The position numbers and the translations under genes are program-made. The notes beneath the pieces were generated by a model that ran no database searches, was not told where the DNA came from, and worked only from the letters and a program-made list of their open reading frames with translations. A stretch of 33,223 nt of DNA, taken from assembly GCA_025054575.1 (NCBI GenBank), contig JANWZN010000018.1:1-33223 (forward strand). The letters are read 5' to 3'. The DNA is from Geminicoccaceae bacterium. Its GTDB lineage: Bacteria; Pseudomonadota; Alphaproteobacteria; Geminicoccales; Geminicoccaceae. Below, one piece after another: positions 9,036-17,003 of this stretch (position 1 is the first letter of the stretch; the number at the start of each line of letters is the position of its first letter).

Positions 9036-9260
9036 GTGGCGGGCGATCGGCCGGGCAGCGAGGGTGAAGCGTCGGGCGTGGGCGAAAAGCACGGCCCGAT
9101 CGGCAGCGCGCGCGCGCCAGCGCCGCGCGATCCGGACCGCGCGGCCAGGCTCGCCGCCGCGCTGCGCGCTAATCTCCGCCGTCGCAAGGAGCAGGCGCGG
9201 GCCCGCGCCGGCCGCGCGAGAGCGGACGCGACGGTAGAGGAAGAGCGCGGCGACGGTTGA
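9036..9260 (+). CDS. small basic hypothetical protein
   Basis: The predicted product has 74 residues. I chose the GTG at 9036 because GGAGG (9026-9030) is five bases upstream; a longer frame that begins inside tRNA-Thr cannot be right. The N-terminal half is Gly/Glu-rich and probably disordered. The core RLAAALRANLRRRKEQARAR is an arginine- and alanine-rich helix resembling the short RLAAALRxNLRRRKAQ proteins I recall as conserved hypotheticals in alphaproteobacteria. The tail is acidic. No function is assigned. It ends 51 bases before dcd on the same strand and may be co-transcribed with it. The recalled family motif is the main reason to believe it is a gene. Confidence 0.65.
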   Translation: MAGDRPGSEGEASGVGEKHGPIGSARAPAPRDPDRAARLAAALRANLRRRKEQARARAGRARADATVEEERGDG

Positions 9261-9311
9261 GGCCGTGCCGGCCACTGCCTACATCCAGGCGACCCGCAGC
9301 GAGGCCCGCGC

Positions 9312-9866
9312 ATGGCGATCATGCCCGATCACTGGATCCGCCGGATGGCGCTCGAACACGGTATGATCGAGCCGTTCGTCGATCGCCAACAGCGGCAGGG
9401 TTGCATCAGCTACGGGCTCTCTTCCTATGGCTACGACGCCCGGCTCGCTCCAGAGTTCAAGATCTTCACCAATGTCGACAACGCCATCGTCGACCCGAAG
9501 GATTTCTCCGCCCAGAGCTTCGTCGAGCGCACTGGGCCGTCTTGCGTGGTGCCGCCCAACAGCTTCGCGCTCGCCCGCACGGTCGAGTATTTTCGGATCC
9601 CGCGCGACGTACTGGTCATTTGCCTGGGCAAGAGCACCTATGCCCGCTGCGGCATCATCGTCAACGTGACCCCGCTCGAGCCCGAATGGGAAGGTCACGT
9701 AACGCTCGAGATCTCGAACACCACGCCCCTCCCGGCCCGGGTCTATGCCGAGGAGGGGATCTGCCAATTCCTGTTCTTGAAAGGCGACAGCCCGCCCGAG
9801 GTCTCTTATGCCGATCGTGGTGGCAAGTACATGCGCCAGCGGGGCGTGACCCTGCCGCGGCTCTGA
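9312..9866 (+). CDS. dcd: dCTP deaminase
   Basis: The enzyme deaminates dCTP to dUTP, the first step in making dUMP for thymidylate. It has 184 residues, normal for the monofunctional trimeric type. Key residues align with E. coli Dcd: GKSTYAR gives Ser108 and Arg112, and EGHVTLE gives the catalytic Glu133. [15 protein letters not shown] near residue 40 is a second family signature. The start at 9312 has a downstream in-frame ATG three codons on ([10 protein letters not shown]), which is also plausible. murA begins 16 bases after its stop, so the two are likely co-transcribed. Confidence 0.97.
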   Translation: MAIMPDHWIRRMALEHGMIEPFVDRQQRQGCISYGLSSYGYDARLAPEFKIFTNVDNAIVDPKDFSAQSFVERTGPSCVVPPNSFALARTVEYFRIPRDVLVICLGKSTYARCGIIVNVTPLEPEWEGHVTLEISNTTPLPARVYAEEGICQFLFLKGDSPPEVSYADRGGKYMRQRGVTLPRL

Positions 9867-9882
9867 TACGGGGCGCTTGCGG

Positions 9883-11148
9883 ATGGATCGTTTGCTGATC
9901 ACCGGCGGGACGCCGCTCTCCGGCACGGTGCGCGTGAGCGGGGCCAAGAACGCGGCCCTGCCGCTGATCGCGGCCTCGCTCTTGACCGACGAGCCGATCG
10001 AGCTCGAGGGCGTGCCCGAACTCGCCGACGTGACCTCGATGCTGCGGCTCGTGCAACGGATCGGCACCTCGGCCACTTATGTCGGCGGCGCGCCGGGGCG
10101 GGTCCGGCTGCACACCCCGACCCTGCTCGCGCGCGAGGCACCGTACGACCTCGTGCGCAAGATGCGGGCATCGGTGCTCGTGCTGGGGCCGCTGCTCGCG
10201 CGCGGTGGCGAGGCGCGGGTGTCGCTGCCGGGCGGTTGCGCGATCGGCCCGCGGCCGATCGATCTCCATCTCAAGGGCCTCGAGCGGATGGGGGCCGCGA
10301 TCGATCTGGTCGACGGCTATGTCGCGGCGCGCGCCCCGCACGGGCTCGTCGGTGCGGAGATCGAGTTCCCGCAGCCCTCGGTCGGCGCCACCGAAAACCT
10401 CATGATGGCGGCTTGTCTCGCCCGCGGGACCACCCGGATCGTCGGTGCCGCGCGCGAACCCGAGATCGTCGACCTGGCACTGCTGCTGCGGTCGATGGGG
10501 GCGCGGATCGAGGGGGCCGGGACGAGCGTGATCGCCATCGAAGGGATGGCGCGGCTCGGCGGTGCCGCGCATTCGATCCTGCCCGATCGGATCGAGGCCG
10601 GCACCTACGCGATGGCGGCGGCGATCACCGGCGGCCGTCTGCGCATCGAAAACGCGCCGTTGGAGCTCTTGGGGGCCGCGCGCGAAAAACTGGTCGAGGC
10701 CGGTGTCGAGCTCGTCGAGACCGAGAACGGCTTCGAGGTCGGCCGCGCCAACGGCGTCCTCGAAGGGGTCGACGTGATGACCCGGCCCTATCCGGGCTTC
10801 GCCACCGACCTCCAGGCGCAGTTCATGGCGCTCATGACCGTCGCCCGCGGGGCCGCGATGATCACGGAGACGATCTTCGAGAACCGTTTCATGCACGTAC
10901 CCGAGCTCATGCGGATGGGGGCCAAGATCACCGTCCACGGCGGCTCGGCCATGGTGCGCGGGGTCGAGCGGCTCAAGGGCGCACCCGTGATGGCGACCGA
11001 TCTGCGGGCCTCGGTCTCGCTCGTGCTCGCCGCCCTCGCAGCCGAGGGACGGACCGAGATCAACCGCATCTATCATCTCGACCGCGGCTACGAGCATCTC
11101 GAGAAGAAGCTCGGCGCGGTCGGCGCCCGCATCGAGCGGGTGCCTTGA
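9883..11148 (+). CDS. murA: UDP-N-acetylglucosamine 1-carboxyvinyltransferase
   Basis: MurA transfers enolpyruvate from PEP to UDP-GlcNAc, the first committed step of peptidoglycan synthesis. The product has 421 residues, the usual length. Lys22 in [10 protein letters not shown] and the active-site Cys119 in [13 protein letters not shown] are both present; the Cys is the fosfomycin target and is not replaced by Asp. I use the ATG at 9883 rather than an in-frame TTG two codons upstream, because MDRLLITGG is the normal MurA N-terminus. It heads the murA-DUF2948-hisD-UPF0262-phosphatase series, a gene order widespread in alphaproteobacteria. Confidence 0.97.
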   Translation: MDRLLITGGTPLSGTVRVSGAKNAALPLIAASLLTDEPIELEGVPELADVTSMLRLVQRIGTSATYVGGAPGRVRLHTPTLLAREAPYDLVRKMRASVLVLGPLLARGGEARVSLPGGCAIGPRPIDLHLKGLERMGAAIDLVDGYVAARAPHGLVGAEIEFPQPSVGATENLMMAACLARGTTRIVGAAREPEIVDLALLLRSMGARIEGAGTSVIAIEGMARLGGAAHSILPDRIEAGTYAMAAAITGGRLRIENAPLELLGAAREKLVEAGVELVETENGFEVGRANGVLEGVDVMTRPYPGFATDLQAQFMALMTVARGAAMITETIFENRFMHVPELMRMGAKITVHGGSAMVRGVERLKGAPVMATDLRASVSLVLAALAAEGRTEINRIYHLDRGYEHLEKKLGAVGARIERVP

Positions 11149-11165
11149 CGGGCGGGAAACGGACC

Positions 11166-11645
11166 ATGTCGGACAAGCTCAAGCTCAAAGCGGCCGACCC
11201 CGAGGATCTCGCGGTCATCGCCGCGTGCCTGCAGGACGCGCGGATACCGTTGCGGGAGATGGCTTTTCTTCCGGGCGAGCGGCGCTTCGCGGCGGCCTTC
11301 ACCCGCTATCGGCGCGAGCGTCAGCCGGATCCGACCCGCTGCGAGGGCCTCACCGAATGCCTCTCGGCGCTGACGATCGAGGACGTGAGCGAGGTCAAGT
11401 ATCGCGGGCTCGACGCGAACGATCTCGATCGCGAGCTTGTCCTGCTGACGATCGCCACGGAACCGGGCAAACGCCACCTGATCCACATCGACCTCGTGTT
11501 CGAGGGCGACGTCTGGATCCAACTGCGGACCGATTCGATCCGCTGCCGGCTCGAGGATTTCGGCGAGCCGGTACTCTGCACCAAGACACCGTGCGATCAT
11601 TTCGCTCAGCTCACTTACGTCGACATGGCGACCGATGCCCGTTAG
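11166..11645 (+). CDS. DUF2948 family protein
   Basis: This 159-residue protein matches the DUF2948 family: MSDKLKLKAADPEDLAVIAA, PLREMAFLPGERRFAAAFTR and a C-terminal HIDLVFEGDVWIQL segment. It is a soluble protein without a signal peptide or membrane segment, and no activity is known for the family. Its persistent position between murA and hisD in alphaproteobacteria is the main clue to identity. It begins 17 bases after murA, and its last eleven bases overlap the start of hisD, so hisD translation is probably coupled to it. Confidence 0.9.
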   Translation: MSDKLKLKAADPEDLAVIAACLQDARIPLREMAFLPGERRFAAAFTRYRRERQPDPTRCEGLTECLSALTIEDVSEVKYRGLDANDLDRELVLLTIATEPGKRHLIHIDLVFEGDVWIQLRTDSIRCRLEDFGEPVLCTKTPCDHFAQLTYVDMATDAR

Positions 11646-12933
11646 GCTCCATGCGCGCGAGCCGAGCTTCGCCGCCGCCTTCGACCGGCTGGTCGCGAGC
11701 CGGCGCGAGGAGGCGGTCGACGTCCGCGAGATCGTGGCGGCGATCCTGGCCGAGGTTCGCGGGGGCGGCGATCGGGCGCTGCTCGATCTGACCCGGCGGT
11801 TCGACCGGCTCGCGCTGTCCGCCACCGAGCTGCGCCTACCCGAAGCGGCGCTCGCGCAGGCGTTGGCCGCGATCCCGGCCGAACTCCGAGCAGCGCTCGA
11901 GCTCGCGGCCGCACGGATCCGCGCCTTCCACGAACAGCAGATGCCGACCGATCGTTATTGGACCGACCCGGAGGGCGTTCGGCTCGGCCTGCGCTGGCAG
12001 CCGATCGATTCGGTGGGACTCTACGTTCCGGGCGGCACGGCCGCCTATCCGTCCTCGGTATTGATGAACGCGATCCCGGCCAAGGTCGCGGGCTGCCGGC
12101 GCCTGGTGGTGACCGTACCGACGCCCGAGGGCCGAGTGAACGAAGCGGTGCTCGCGGCAGCCGCCATCGCCGGGGTCGACGAGGTCTACCGGGTGGGCGG
12201 AGCGCAGGCGATAGCGGCCCTCGCCTTCGGCACCGAGACGATCGCGCCGGTCGACAAGATCGTAGGCCCCGGCAACGCCTATGTGGCCGAGGCCAAGCGC
12301 CAAGTGTTCGGCCGAGTCGGGATCGACATGATCGCGGGGCCTTCAGAAGTCGTGATCCTCGCCGATCGGAGCGCCGAGCCGGCCTGGATCGCGGCCGATC
12401 TGTTGGCCCAGGCCGAGCACGACGAGCGCGCTCAGGCGATCTTGATCACCGACCACGAACCGCTCGCCGACGCGGTCGCCCTCGAGGTGGACCGCCTGCT
12501 CGAAGCCGCACCGCGGGCGGCCGTGGCGCGCGCCGCCTGGCGCGATCACGGTGCCATCCTCCTGCTCGAACGGCTGGAAGACGCGCCCGCGCTGGTCGAC
12601 CGCCTGGCTCCCGAGCATCTCCAGCTCTGCCTGGCCGAGCCCGAGCCCTTGGCCGCTCGTATCCAGCGGGCCGGTGCGATCTTCTTGGGTCATCACACAC
12701 CCGAGGTGATCGGCGATTACGTGGGCGGACCGAACCACGTGCTGCCCACCGGGCGAACCGCACGCTTCGCTTCCGGGCTCTCGGTCTACGATTTCCTCAC
12801 GCGGACCACGATACTGGGCTGCGATGTGCGCTCGCTCGAGCGACTCGGGCCGGCGGCCGTCACCCTCGCCCGTGCCGAGGGCCTGCCGGCGCACGCGGCG
12901 GCGGTGAGGCTCCGGCTCGGAGCTTCGGGGTGA
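11635..12933 (+). CDS. hisD: histidinol dehydrogenase
   Basis: HisD performs the last two oxidations of histidine synthesis, L-histidinol to L-histidine with two NAD+. The protein has 432 residues, normal length. The signature IDMIAGPSEVVILAD leads into the zinc site: Gln259 and His262 in LLAQAEHD, Asp361 in GDYVGGPNH, and His420 near the C-terminus. The general-base pair Glu327/His328 lies in APEHLQ. The ATG at 11635 overlaps the end of the DUF2948 gene. The stop overlaps the GTG of the next gene (GTGA). Other his genes are not in this window; an isolated hisD at this place is normal for alphaproteobacteria. Confidence 0.97.
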   Translation: MPVRLHAREPSFAAAFDRLVASRREEAVDVREIVAAILAEVRGGGDRALLDLTRRFDRLALSATELRLPEAALAQALAAIPAELRAALELAAARIRAFHEQQMPTDRYWTDPEGVRLGLRWQPIDSVGLYVPGGTAAYPSSVLMNAIPAKVAGCRRLVVTVPTPEGRVNEAVLAAAAIAGVDEVYRVGGAQAIAALAFGTETIAPVDKIVGPGNAYVAEAKRQVFGRVGIDMIAGPSEVVILADRSAEPAWIAADLLAQAEHDERAQAILITDHEPLADAVALEVDRLLEAAPRAAVARAAWRDHGAILLLERLEDAPALVDRLAPEHLQLCLAEPEPLAARIQRAGAIFLGHHTPEVIGDYVGGPNHVLPTGRTARFASGLSVYDFLTRTTILGCDVRSLERLGPAAVTLARAEGLPAHAAAVRLRLGASG

Positions 12934-13403
12934 AGGGCGAGCGCGACATCGTCGCGATCGAGCTCGACGCCAAGAGCATCGTCCGCTGGTCGCCCGAGGT
13001 CGAGCACGAGCGCGCGGTCGCGGTGTTCGATCTCTTGGAGGCGAACCGGTTCCGGCTCAAAAACGGACCGGCGAGCCCCTACCGGCTGGTGCTCTCGCTC
13101 AAGGAGAGCAACCTCGTCTTCGATGTAGCAGCGACCGGTTCGGCCGAGCATTGCGTGCTCGAGCTGTCGGCGCGGCCGTTACGACGCGTGATCAAGGATT
13201 ATTTCTTGATCTGCGACAGCTACTTTCAGGCCATCAAGGGGGCGACGCCGTCGAAGATCGAGACGATCGACATGGCTCGACGGGGGGTCCACAACGAGGG
13301 GGCGGAGCTGTTGCGGGAGGCGCTCGAGGATCGGGTCGAGCTCGACCACGACACCGCCCGGCGCCTGTTCACGCTCGTCTGCGTCCTCCACATCCGTGGT
13401 TGA
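12930..13403 (+). CDS. UPF0262 family protein
   Basis: The product has 157 residues. The GTG start at 12930 overlaps the hisD stop (GTGA), giving VKGERDIVAIELDAKSI. The body shows the UPF0262 consensus: SPEVEHERAVAVFDLLEANR, PLRRVIKDYFLICDSYFQAI, IDMARRGVHNEGAELL and the ending LFTLVCVLHIRG. It is soluble and of unknown function. The family is essentially alphaproteobacterial and sits next to hisD and the following phosphatase, which supports both the identity and the taxonomic placement. Confidence 0.92.
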   Translation: MKGERDIVAIELDAKSIVRWSPEVEHERAVAVFDLLEANRFRLKNGPASPYRLVLSLKESNLVFDVAATGSAEHCVLELSARPLRRVIKDYFLICDSYFQAIKGATPSKIETIDMARRGVHNEGAELLREALEDRVELDHDTARRLFTLVCVLHIRG

Positions 13404-13418
13404 GACCGGGCCCGGCCG

Positions 13419-13862
13419 ATGTCCGAGCTGCCGGCCAGCGTGCTCTTCGTATGTTCGATGAACGCGATCCGCTCGCCGATCGCCGAGGCGCTTCTGAAGG
13501 CGCTGCACGGCAAGCGGGTGTTCGTCCAGAGTGCGGGGGTGCGCCGCGGCGCGCGCGATCCGCTCGTCGTCGAGGTGATGGACGAGATCGGCCTCGATCT
13601 CTCCGGCCACCGCCCGAAGACGCTCGACGACCTCGACGACTCGTTCTTCGATCTGGTCGTGACCCTGTCGCCGGAAGCGCACCATCGCGCGCTGGAACTC
13701 ACGAGCGCCAGCGCCTGCGAGGTCGAATTCTGGCGGGTGCCCGATCCGAGCCTCGTCGAGGGTAGCCGAGAACAGCGGCTCGCCGCCTATCGCTCGCTGC
13801 GCGATCATCTCCAGGCTCGGATCCGCGATCGCTTCCCGCCGCTCGCGGCACCCACGCTTTGA
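13419..13862 (+). CDS. low-molecular-weight protein-tyrosine-phosphatase / arsenate-reductase-fold protein
   Basis: The product has 147 residues. The phosphatase P-loop C(X)5R is seen as VCSMNAIRSP, with nucleophile Cys12 and Arg18. The general-acid Asp is Asp109 in WRVPDPS. The fold is shared by low-molecular-weight tyrosine phosphatases and thioredoxin-type arsenate reductases; nearby database names vary between the two. The additional cysteines that arsenate reductases of the ArsC type need near residues 80-90 are absent, so phosphatase activity is the better guess. It starts 15 bases after the UPF0262 gene and ends the plus-strand run, 14 bases from a convergent gene. Confidence 0.88.
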   Translation: MSELPASVLFVCSMNAIRSPIAEALLKALHGKRVFVQSAGVRRGARDPLVVEVMDEIGLDLSGHRPKTLDDLDDSFFDLVVTLSPEAHHRALELTSASACEVEFWRVPDPSLVEGSREQRLAAYRSLRDHLQARIRDRFPPLAAPTL

Positions 13863-13876
13863 GCACGGCCTACCGC

Positions 13877-14467
13877 TCACGCGGCACGGGTAAGGGCCTC
13901 GCCGTTGCGGGTACGGCTATCGGCCGGCAGCGCGGCGGCCCCGCCCTCGAGCCAGCGGCCGATCGCCGCGGCCACGGTACCGCCGAACTCGACCGCGAGA
14001 TCGAACCAGCCCTGCGCGCTGAACGCCGGCACCCCCGGGCCGCCGGCGTAGCGCTGCAAGCCAGCGAAGCGCTGGAGCACCGTGTCGTCGGGGGCCACCA
14101 GCTCGAACCGTCCGGCCAGGGTTCGGACCCTGGCGGTCGTGGCGACCGCAACGAGCGGGCTCGCATCATCGGCGAGTTCGCCGCGCACGAGGATCGTGTC
14201 GGCGCTGCGCGCGGTCGCCGCCTCGTCGCCGGCGTCGGCCACGCCGCGGGTGCGGCGGAGTGCCTCGACCAGCGCGGCGCGGAAGATCGGCACGATCGGC
14301 GCCAGATGGCGGGCGCGCGGCTCGATGGCACCGAGCTGGACGCGCCGGAACCGATCGCCCGGGCGCGGCTGGCGTTCCGGCACGGCCTCGCGCGCGCAAC
14401 CGATCGCGACGATCGGGAGCGCGAGGAGCAACTCGCGCCGTGGGAACGGCAGCGCTCGCACTGCCAT
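13877..14467 (-). CDS. predicted lipoprotein of unknown function
   Basis: The 196-residue product has a lipoprotein signal peptide: an RRE n-region, the hydrophobic [10 protein letters not shown] stretch, and a lipobox ending IGC, with lipidated Cys24. The arginine pair before the hydrophobic core leaves Tat export possible. The mature part includes an [16 protein letters not shown] segment and [21 protein letters not shown] near the C-terminus. I do not recognise the family; loose resemblance to transport-auxiliary lipoproteins is not strong enough to name. AGGAG lies about nine bases before the ATG. It runs against its neighbours, placed between the phosphatase gene and infA in a cluster otherwise entirely on the plus strand. 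Confidence 0.75.
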   Translation of the reverse strand: MAVRALPFPRRELLLALPIVAIGCAREAVPERQPRPGDRFRRVQLGAIEPRARHLAPIVPIFRAALVEALRRTRGVADAGDEAATARSADTILVRGELADDASPLVAVATTARVRTLAGRFELVAPDDTVLQRFAGLQRYAGGPGVPAFSAQGWFDLAVEFGGTVAAAIGRWLEGGAAALPADSRTRNGEALTRAA

Positions 14468-14481
14468 CGGCTCGCCGCTCC

Positions 14482-14510
14482 TTGACCGGTGCGCTTCGCA
14501 TCCCCATGAG
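14482..14510 (+). promoter_or_regulatory. candidate infA promoter
   Basis: TTGACC at 14482-14487 is a good -35 hexamer; CATGAG at 14505-14510, 17 bases later, is a weak -10. The predicted transcript would start near 14517, at the base of a stem-loop. infA follows a minus-strand gene and therefore needs its own promoter. Confidence 0.35.
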
Positions 14511-14515
14511 AAAGG

Positions 14516-14532
14516 CGCCGCCTCGGGCGGCG
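14516..14532 (+). other. stem-loop in the infA leader
   Basis: CGCCGCC (14516-14522) and GGCGGCG (14526-14532) pair perfectly around a TCG loop, a seven-base-pair all-GC hairpin 23 bases before infA. No run of T follows on the plus strand, so it is not a terminator for this direction. It may protect or structure the 5' end of the infA transcript. Confidence 0.5.
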
Positions 14533-14555
14533 AAACGGCCCTGTCGGGAGTACGA

Positions 14556-14774
14556 ATGGCGAAAGAGGATCTGATCGAATTCAGTGGCACCGTCACCGAA
14601 GTCCTGCCCAACGCCATGTTCCGCGTCAAGCTCGACAACGACCACGAGATCCTGGCGCACACCTCCGGTCGGATGCGCAAGAATCGCATCCGGGTGTTGG
14701 CAGGCGACAAGGTGACGGTGGAGATGACACCCTACGATCTAAGCCGCGGGCGCATCACCTATCGCTTCAAGTGA
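14556..14774 (+). CDS. infA: translation initiation factor IF-1
   Basis: This 72-residue protein is a complete IF-1, the OB-fold factor that occupies the 30S A site during initiation. It begins [20 protein letters not shown] and ends with the invariant-type GRITYRFK; the central [19 protein letters not shown] is also diagnostic. It is the first gene of the infA-maf-RNase G/E-yacG unit. The TGA stop overlaps a GTG (14771-14773), which looks like the ancestral start of maf. Confidence 0.98.
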   Translation: MAKEDLIEFSGTVTEVLPNAMFRVKLDNDHEILAHTSGRMRKNRIRVLAGDKVTVEMTPYDLSRGRITYRFK

Positions 14775-14784
14775 GCACCAAAGT

Positions 14785-15378
14785 ACGAGTGGCCGCGCCC
14801 CGCTCGTCCTCGCCTCCTCCTCTCCGCGTCGTCTGGCGCTCTTGCGCCAGGTCGGGATCGAGCCGGATCGGATCGAGCCGCCGGAGGTCGACGAGACGCC
14901 GCTGCCGCGCGAGCTGCCGCGTGCCTATGCGCGCCGTCTCGCGCGCGCCAAGGCGCTGGCCGCGCGCGACCGGCTGGGCGGGCTGCCGGCCTGGATCCTG
15001 GCGGCCGATACGGTCGTCGCCTGCGGCCGGCGGATCCTGCCCAAGGCGTCGGATCGGGCGACCGCCGCGGCCTGCCTCGATCTCCTCTCCGGCCGCCGCC
15101 ACCGGGTCTTGGGCGGGGTCTGTGTGATCGCGCCCGACGGTCGGATCGGCGAGCGGCTCGTGACCACGATCGTCAAGGTCAAGCGATTGTCGGCGCTCGA
15201 GCGGGCGCGCTACCTCGACAGCGAGGAGTGGCACGGCAAGGCCGGCGGCTATGCGATCCAGGGCAGAGCCGCCGCCTTCGTCCCGGCGATCAACGGCTCT
15301 TACGCGAACGTTGTAGGCCTGCCGCTCGTCGAAACGATCGCGCTGCTCGAGGGAGCGGGGTGGCGATGGCCGAAGTGA
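14785..15378 (+). CDS. maf: Maf-like nucleoside triphosphate pyrophosphatase, start codon disrupted
   Basis: The Maf fold is clear: LVLASSSPRRLALLRQVGIE at the N-terminus, ILAADTVVAC with the catalytic Asp, and GKAGGYAIQGRAA plus NVVGLPL near the C-terminus. Maf proteins hydrolyse non-canonical or pyrimidine NTPs to NMP and pyrophosphate. The reading frame of this core contains no ATG, GTG or TTG between an in-frame TAA at 14740 and the motif at 14803. The coordinate given uses ACG at 14785, which would give a normal ~197-residue protein. The alternative is the GTG at 14771, overlapping the infA stop, which is one frame off; one extra C in the CCCC run at 14798-14801 would join it to the core as VAAPPLVLASSS. 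The 3' end overlaps the RNase gene by 13 bases. Confidence 0.82.
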   Translation, partial: TSGRAPLVLASSSPRRLALLRQVGIEPDRIEPPEVDETPLPRELPRAYARRLARAKALAARDRLGGLPAWILAADTVVACGRRILPKASDRATAAACLDLLSGRRHRVLGGVCVIAPDGRIGERLVTTIVKVKRLSALERARYLDSEEWHGKAGGYAIQGRAAAFVPAINGSYANVVGLPLVETIALLEGAGWRWPK

Positions 15379-16763
15379 CGCGGCTCGTGGTCGAGGCCAC
15401 CGGCTTCGGGGTGCGCGGCGCGCTGCTCGATGGCGAGCGGCTGGTCGAGATCCAGGACGTCGACGCGGCCGGCGAGCAGGTCGGCGACGCCTTTTTCCTC
15501 GCCCGGGTGAGCGCTGTCGATCGCAAGCTCAATGCCGCCTTTCTCGACATCGGGCTCGACCGGCCGGCGCTGTTGACCGCCAAGGACGCGCGGTTCGCGA
15601 AAGGGGTGGTCGAGCGGCAGCCGATCGCCAAGCTCGTGCGCGAGGGCGAGCGGCTGATCGTCCAGGGGCTCAGGGAGGCGGTCGAGGACAAGGGGGCGCG
15701 GGTCACGACCGATCTCCGGCTCATGGGCTTTCATCTCTTGTGGCGACCGCACGGGATCGGGCCCGAGACCGGACCGGCGCGGGGAGCGGAGCGCGAGGCC
15801 TTGCGGCTGCGCGGAGAGACGCTCTTTCCCGGCCGCGGCGTGAGCCTGCGCCGGCACGCGGCACGGGTCGAGGATGCGGTACTGCGCGCCGAACTCGCCC
15901 GACTGGAAGCGCGCTGGCACTCGCTCCAGGCCGAAGCAGCCGAGAAGAAGAAGCCCGGACGGCTCGCCGGTGACGATCATCCGCTCGAGGCCCTCCTGCG
16001 CAACGCGCTGGCGCCGAGCCTGCGGACGATCGAGATCGCCGATGCGGAGCTTCTGGCGCGGGCCCGTTCGCTGCTGGAAGGACCGCTCGCCGCGCACGAG
16101 CTGGCACTCGTCCGGCTCGATCCGACCCGCAGTGCCTTCGAGCAGAGCGGCGTGGCGGCCGAGCTCGAGCGGGCGCTGGAGCGCGAGATCCCGATCCCGG
16201 GTGGCGGCCGGCTGATCGTCGAGCCGACCTCGGCGTTCGTCGCGATCGACGTCGACGGGGGAGGGCGCGCCCCGCTCGATGCCGACGTCGCGGCCGCGCA
16301 GGAGATCGCGCGGATCCTGCGGCTGCGCAATCTGGGCGGCACGATCCTCGTCGACTTCGTCGACCTCGAGAGCCGCCACGAGCGCCAGCGCCTCGAGCAG
16401 GCGCTGGCGCGGGCGTTTCGCGAAGATCCTGCACCGGTCCAGATCCACCCGATGACGGCCACGGGCCTGGTCGAGATCGGCAGAGCGCGGCGCGGTCGCT
16501 CGCTCGACCAGCTCCTGACCCGACCTTGTCCCTGCTGCGGGGGCACGGGCCGTGCCCCCTCGCTGCGGGCGCGGGCAGAAGAACTCTTGGGCCTGCTGCA
16601 CCGCACCGGCGCGCGGCGCCTGCGGATCGCAGCCGATCTGGCCCGTTATCTCGACGGCGAGGCACGCTCGGCCTGGGCGCCGCTGTCGGCGCGGGTCGAG
16701 CGGGCGGTGGATCCGACGCTCGGCCCCGGCGGGTTCGTCCTGGATGACGGCGATGGCCGATAG
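15366..16763 (+). CDS. ribonuclease E/G family protein (short form)
   Basis: The product has 465 residues, comparable to RNase G and lacking the long degradosome-scaffold tail of RNase E. The N-terminal S1-like part includes FLARVSAVDRKLNAAFLDIG. The DNase-I-like catalytic part has Asp295 in FVAIDVDGGG and Asp330 in LGGTILVDFVDLE, matching the two magnesium-binding aspartates. The usual Asn two residues after the first Asp is Asp297 here. The zinc-link appears as RPCPCCGGTG, with Cys388 and Cys391 in the CPxC arrangement used to dimerise. It should process rRNA or decay mRNA by 5'-end-dependent cleavage. It is translationally overlapped with maf upstream and yacG downstream. Confidence 0.9.
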   Translation: MAEVTRLVVEATGFGVRGALLDGERLVEIQDVDAAGEQVGDAFFLARVSAVDRKLNAAFLDIGLDRPALLTAKDARFAKGVVERQPIAKLVREGERLIVQGLREAVEDKGARVTTDLRLMGFHLLWRPHGIGPETGPARGAEREALRLRGETLFPGRGVSLRRHAARVEDAVLRAELARLEARWHSLQAEAAEKKKPGRLAGDDHPLEALLRNALAPSLRTIEIADAELLARARSLLEGPLAAHELALVRLDPTRSAFEQSGVAAELERALEREIPIPGGGRLIVEPTSAFVAIDVDGGGRAPLDADVAAAQEIARILRLRNLGGTILVDFVDLESRHERQRLEQALARAFREDPAPVQIHPMTATGLVEIGRARRGRSLDQLLTRPCPCCGGTGRAPSLRARAEELLGLLHRTGARRLRIAADLARYLDGEARSAWAPLSARVERAVDPTLGPGGFVLDDGDGR

Positions 16764-16992
16764 GTCCGAACCGAGCCAGCGCGCGGTGCGCGGGCGGCGC
16801 TGCCCGGTCTGCGGCCGACCGAGCGAACCGCGCTATCGACCCTTCTGCTCCGCCCTCTGCCGCGACCGCGATCTCCTGGACTGGTTCGACGAGCGGCACC
16901 GCGTGCCGGTCGTCGAGCGCGAAGCGGACGAGGAGACGGGCGCCGAGCTCCTGCCGGCGCCGCAGGCCGGCGATCGCGACGGGCGGCGCTGA
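16753..16992 (+). CDS. yacG: DNA gyrase inhibitor-like zinc protein YacG
   Basis: The 79-residue protein has a four-cysteine zinc site, Cys17 and Cys20 (RCPVCGRP) and Cys32 and Cys36 (FCSALCRDRDL), followed by the typical DLLDWFDE helix. E. coli YacG binds GyrB and inhibits gyrase; the same role here is by homology only. The start is ATG at 16753 or an in-frame ATG three codons earlier; either overlaps the end of the RNase gene, so translation is coupled. It ends the plus-strand unit, 11 bases from a convergent gene. Confidence 0.93.
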   Translation: MADRSEPSQRAVRGRRCPVCGRPSEPRYRPFCSALCRDRDLLDWFDERHRVPVVEREADEETGAELLPAPQAGDRDGRR

Positions 16993-17003
16993 GAGGGCCG
17001 GGT

